Source: Nocardioides sp. REDSEA-S33_B3 (GTDB lineage Bacteria; Actinomycetota; Actinomycetes; Propionibacteriales; Nocardioidaceae). Taken from it: 64,000 nucleotides of DNA. How positions within the stretch are numbered: the stretch's first letter is position 1; each line of letters starts with the position of its first letter. This document shows positions 60,840 through 64,000 of this stretch, piece by piece. The position numbers were made by a program, and so were the translations under genes. A model generated the notes under the pieces. That model made no database searches and was not told where the DNA came from. It saw only the letters and a list, made by a program, of their open reading frames with translations. The stretch spans positions 17,105-81,104 of the forward strand of contig LUPK01000013.1 in NCBI GenBank assembly GCA_001627335.1, in the 5' to 3' direction.

Positions 60840-62570
60840 TCAGATCCAGCGGCTGAACCAGATGCGGTCCAGCCAGGCGGAGTGGGTGAGCAGCTCGTGG
60901 GTGAAGATCGGCCAGAACCACGCGAAGTTCAGCAGCACCAGCACGAGGAACGAGCCGGCCAGCACCACCCCGACCGTACGCCGGGTGGTGGGCTCGCGGT
61001 CGGGGCCGATCAACCGCCCGATGCCCAGCGTCAGTGCCAGCACCACGAACGGCAGGATCAGCACGGCGTAGAACAGGAAGATCGGCCGGTCGTCGAAGAT
61101 CAGCCACGGCAGCCACGTCGAGGCCGCCCCGGTGACCGCCACGCCGTAGCGCCAGTCCCGGGCACCGACCCACATCAGCACCGCGAAGGCGAGCGCCACG
61201 ATGCCGGTCCACCAGATCATCGGGGTCCCGATGAGCAGCACCTGACGCAGGCAGTCGCTGCCGGCAGGAGCGGTGCAGCCGCGGGTGCCTGGCTCGATAC
61301 CGGTGTCGGCGGCGACGCCGACCGGCCGGTTGAGCAGCAGCCACCCCGAGGGCTGGGACTGGTAGGTGTGCGTGGAGCAGTTCAGGAAGTGGGTGTGGAA
61401 GGTGTAGACGTCGCGGTGGTAGTACCACAGCGACCGCAGCGACTGGGTCACCTCGCCCAGCCCGCTGGCGTCCGGCTCGGTGGCGGTCGGCCAGCGGGCG
61501 TCGCGGTCGGGGGCGTCGTCGACGAAGGACTCGCCGTCGCAGCTGCCGGACCCGCTGTACTGGGTGTACTGCGTGCTGGAGAGGTGCTGCTCGTACTCGT
61601 CGGCGTGCACCAGCCAGCCGGTCCAGGTCAGCAGGTAGGTCGCGGCGGCCACCACGACGAGGTGCACGAACGCCGTCGGGGCGTCGGCCACCACCGAGCG
61701 CAGCCACGCCCAGCGCACGCCGAAGGAGCGGCGCCCGCCGGCGCTCCAGGCCCACACCAGCAGCCCGAACGCGGCCAGCGGGTAGATCGCGGTCCACTTG
61801 GTGCCGATGGCCAGGCCGAAGCTGATGCCGCCGAGCAGCAACCAGGGGCGGAACAGCAGCCCGCGCACCGGCCCCCACGAGGACGCCGACGGCGGCGAGG
61901 GCAGCAGCCGGGCCAGGCGAGCGCGGTACCAGTCACGGTCGTTGACGCAGCAGGCCACGCCGCACAGCAGGAAGAACGCCACGAAGATGTCGAGCAGCGC
62001 CAGGCGTGACAGGACGAAGTGCAGCCCGTCGAGCATCAGCAGCAGGCCGGCGACCAGGCCGAGCATCGTGGAGCCGGTGAGGCGGCGCGCCAGGCGCACC
62101 ATCACCACGACCATCAGCGACCCGACGACCGCCGAGGCGACCCGCCAGCCGAACGGGTCGAGACCGAAGACGACCTCGCCGAGGCCGATGAGGTACTTCC
62201 CGACCTCGGGGTGGACGATCATCGACGGACCCTCGGTCCACAGGTCCGTGGTGGTGCCCGAGAGGATCTGGTCATTGGCGTCCTCGACGTAGCCCCGCAC
62301 GAAGCCGTTCTTCAGCAGCGCCCAGGCGTCCTTGGCGTAGTAGGTCTCGTCGAACTGGAACTCCCGCGGGGACCCCAGCCGCCACAGCCGCAGGAACAGC
62401 GCCAGCAGCCCGAGCGCCAGGGCGGCGCTCCAGCCGATGAAGGGGTCCTCCTTGGGCAGCCGGCCCTTCGCCCGCGCCCACGCGCTGGGCACCGGTCGCC
62501 CCTCGGCGGTGGAGGAGAGCCCGACGGTGACCTCGCGCTCGCTCTCGCGCTGGGGCGCCGCTCTCGTCAC
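60840..62570 (-). CDS. Dolichyl-phosphate-mannose-protein mannosyltransferase (GT39, Pmt)
   Basis: About 576 residues, integral membrane. The family motif FQFDETYYAKDAWALLKNGF gives the catalytic Asp-Glu in the first outer loop. Around ten transmembrane helices follow (GLVAGLLLMLDGLHFVLSRL; GISFGLAIGTKWTAIYPLAA; DDRPIFLFYAVLILPFVVLA). It transfers mannose from a polyprenyl phosphate to Ser/Thr of exported proteins. GTG 62570 is used (GTG 62579 is an alternative). It diverges from rsmI, the usual actinobacterial arrangement. Confidence 0.93.
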   Translation of the reverse strand: MTRAAPQRESEREVTVGLSSTAEGRPVPSAWARAKGRLPKEDPFIGWSAALALGLLALFLRLWRLGSPREFQFDETYYAKDAWALLKNGFVRGYVEDANDQILSGTTTDLWTEGPSMIVHPEVGKYLIGLGEVVFGLDPFGWRVASAVVGSLMVVVMVRLARRLTGSTMLGLVAGLLLMLDGLHFVLSRLALLDIFVAFFLLCGVACCVNDRDWYRARLARLLPSPPSASSWGPVRGLLFRPWLLLGGISFGLAIGTKWTAIYPLAAFGLLVWAWSAGGRRSFGVRWAWLRSVVADAPTAFVHLVVVAAATYLLTWTGWLVHADEYEQHLSSTQYTQYSGSGSCDGESFVDDAPDRDARWPTATEPDASGLGEVTQSLRSLWYYHRDVYTFHTHFLNCSTHTYQSQPSGWLLLNRPVGVAADTGIEPGTRGCTAPAGSDCLRQVLLIGTPMIWWTGIVALAFAVLMWVGARDWRYGVAVTGAASTWLPWLIFDDRPIFLFYAVLILPFVVLALTLGIGRLIGPDREPTTRRTVGVVLAGSFLVLVLLNFAWFWPIFTHELLTHSAWLDRIWFSRWI

Positions 62571-62619
62571 GGCCGCCACCCTACGGGGGCACCCGGGGAG
62601 TACGACGGAGGATGGGAGG

Positions 62620-63513
62620 ATGCCGGGCGTGAACCGACCTGCAGGCGAGCCACGAGCCGGCGCCGGCGAGGGGGAGGGCGTGCTGGTGCTGGCCGCCACC
62701 CCGATCGGCCGCCCCGAGGACGCGCCGCCCCGGTTGGCCACCGAGCTCGCCCGTGCCGACGTCGTCGCCGCCGAGGACACCCGTCGCCTCAAGCGGCTCA
62801 CGACCGACCTGGACGTGCAGATCGCTGGCCGGGTCGTGTCCTACTTCGAGGGCAACGAGTCCGCCCGCACCCCGGTCCTCCTCGAGTCGCTCCTCGCCGG
62901 CGAGCGGGTCCTGCTCGTCACCGACGCCGGGATGCCCAGCGTGAGCGACCCCGGCTACCGCCTGGTCGCCGCCGCCGTCGAGGCCGACGTCCACGTCACC
63001 GCCGTGCCCGGCCCCAGCGCCGTCCTCACCGCGCTCGCGGTCAGCGGCCTCCCGGTCGACCGGTTCTGCTTCGAGGGCTTCCTGCCACGCAAGGCCGGCG
63101 AGCGCGCCCGACGGCTGGCCGGGCTGGCCGCCGAGGAGCGCACGATGGTCTTCTTCGAGGCCCCGCACCGCACCGAGGCGGCGCTGGCCGCGCTCGCCGA
63201 GGCGTTCGGCGACGACCGGCCCGCCGCCGTGTGTCGCGAGCTCACCAAGACCCACGAGGAGGTGCGCCGCGGCCCGCTCGCCGAGCTGGTCACCTGGGCG
63301 GCCGACGGGGTCCGCGGCGAGGTGACCCTGGTCGTCTCCGGCGCGGTGCCGACCGCGGCCGTGGGGGACACGCCCGCCGAGCTGCGTGCCGCCGTCGCCG
63401 ACCACGAGGCGGCCGGGTCGACGCGCAAGGAGGCGATCCTCGAGGTCGCCCGGCTCGCCGGCGTACCCAAGCGTGTCGTGTACGACGCCGTCCACAAGCC
63501 CCAGGAGGACTGA
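62620..63513 (+). CDS. rsmI: 16S rRNA (cytidine(1402)-2'-O)-methyltransferase
   Basis: 297 residues of the tetrapyrrole-methylase fold: LVLAATPIGRPEDAPPR, VVAAEDTRRLKRLTTDLDVQ, VVSYFEGNESARTPVLLESL, VTDAGMPSVSDPGYRLVAAA, VPGPSAVLTALAVSGLPVDR, FFEAPHRTEAALA and CRELTKTHEEVRRG are all classic RsmI motifs. It 2'-O-methylates C1402 in the ribosomal P site. ATG 62620 has GGATGGGAGG upstream. The stop overlaps an ATG at 63513 (TGATG) that would open the next gene, of which only about 14 codons precede the junction. Confidence 0.95.
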   Translation: MPGVNRPAGEPRAGAGEGEGVLVLAATPIGRPEDAPPRLATELARADVVAAEDTRRLKRLTTDLDVQIAGRVVSYFEGNESARTPVLLESLLAGERVLLVTDAGMPSVSDPGYRLVAAAVEADVHVTAVPGPSAVLTALAVSGLPVDRFCFEGFLPRKAGERARRLAGLAAEERTMVFFEAPHRTEAALAALAEAFGDDRPAAVCRELTKTHEEVRRGPLAELVTWAADGVRGEVTLVVSGAVPTAAVGDTPAELRAAVADHEAAGSTRKEAILEVARLAGVPKRVVYDAVHKPQED

Positions 63514-63532
63514 TGGAGCACGCAGCGACCCC

Positions 63533-63916
63533 CGGATCGACCCCCGCCCCGGGCTGGATGAGATTCACGAGCAACAGGCTGATCGCGACGGCGATCGACG
63601 AGACGACGACCGTGTAGAGCAGCGTCCGGATGCCCACCGATTTCAACGCCCGCATCTCGCCCATTTCGGCGACACCGACGATCAGCGCCGATACCAGCAG
63701 CGGGATCACGAGCATGAACAGCAGGCGCAGGAAAATCTGGCCGATCGGACCGGTGACGTAAGTCGTCGCACTGTCGACCCAGCCGGCGCCCGCCGCGCCA
63801 TAATGCGCGGCAAGTCCGGCGATCAGGCCACCGACGAAACCGAACAGCATACGCCATTGCAATTGCTTGGCGCGCGCCTCCTCATCCCCGCCGGGCGGGG
63901 CTTTGGTTTCGGTCAT
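63533..63916 (-). CDS. Dicarboxylate/amino acid:cation symporter, N-terminal 128 residues only
   Basis: Starts at ATG 63916 with AAGGAGC upstream: MTETKAPPGGDEEARAKQLQ, then LFGFVGGLIAGLAAHYGAAG, GPIGQIFLRLLFMLVIPLLV, SALIVGVAEMGEMRALKSVG and VNLIQPGAGVDP. This is the first three helices of an SLC1/DctA-type transporter of about 420 residues. At VDP, near 63533, family resemblance ends and the strand becomes the reverse of the rsmI locus. Codon choice and gene style look alphaproteobacterial (sphingomonad-like), unlike the rest of the window. The 84 bases to the right are probably its promoter. Confidence 0.85.
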
Positions 63917-64000
63917 GGCTCAGCTCCTTGCGCGCCCGTGGGTGGGAGCGGCCGAAAAGCTGGGCGTCAGGCGCGGTCGGCCGGGGGCGTGGTCCTATCC

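Overview
The window is high-GC DNA from an actinobacterium, most likely a Nocardioides-like member of the Propionibacteriales. The grounds are very high GC with GTG starts and GTGA/TGATG gene overlaps, paired GAF-ANTAR proteins, a SigB/SigF-type sigma factor, a family 39 mannosyltransferase beside rsmI, and a one-piece pyruvate carboxylase. The genus is an inference from gene style, not from a database match.

Region 1 (1 to about 23,690) is visibly less GC-rich than the rest and reads as a catabolic genomic island. It carries an amidohydrolase, a branched-chain-amino-acid-type ABC importer (a LivH-LivM-LivG fusion, LivF and a lipoprotein binding protein), several carboxymuconolactone-decarboxylase/AhpD-like proteins, an extradiol dioxygenase, a three-domain RidA protein, an SDR, a YceI protein, an isochorismatase-type hydrolase, a 2-keto-4-pentenoate hydratase family enzyme, SnoaL-like proteins, a flavodoxin-fold quinone/azo reductase and a pyruvate carboxylase. 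Together these suggest uptake and meta-cleavage of an aromatic, perhaps nitrogen-containing, compound. The ring-hydroxylating step is not in the window. Two paralogous GntR/FCD regulators flank the cluster. The first is split by an IS3-family element whose ends and 3-bp target duplication can be placed to the base. Five copies of a CTGYMYACAG motif lie at the importer operon, the divergent dioxygenase/RidA promoters and the intact gntR. Genes between 8.9 and 10.7 kb (hxlR-like, CMD, nadC) are frameshifted. The island ends at a decayed IS3 copy followed by the 3' half of a tRNA-Ala(CGC) gene with its own terminator, a classic attachment-site scar.

Region 2 (about 23.7 to 63.5 kb) is very GC-rich core-type chromosome. 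It holds a lipoprotein binding protein, two Old Yellow Enzyme homologues, an iron-redox/CDGSH operon, a five-gene glycosyltransferase/methyltransferase operon, FAD oxidoreductases, a large catalase and an alcohol dehydrogenase, a RecQ-like helicase, a regulatory block (sigma factor, two GAF-ANTAR proteins, a LuxR-type regulator), a formate dehydrogenase with a DUF1641 partner, CBS and DJ-1 proteins, an SNF2 helicase, an SDR, a secreted hydrolase, a protein mannosyltransferase and rsmI. A quasi-palindromic CACCC...GGGTG motif recurs in many intergenic gaps here, and three families of intergenic tandem repeats are present.

Region 3 (about 63.53 to 64.0 kb) holds the first 128 residues of a dicarboxylate/amino-acid:cation symporter on the minus strand. 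It stops abruptly against the first codons of the gene after rsmI. The sequence style there is proteobacterial, so a chimeric join (assembly or true recombination) is likely.
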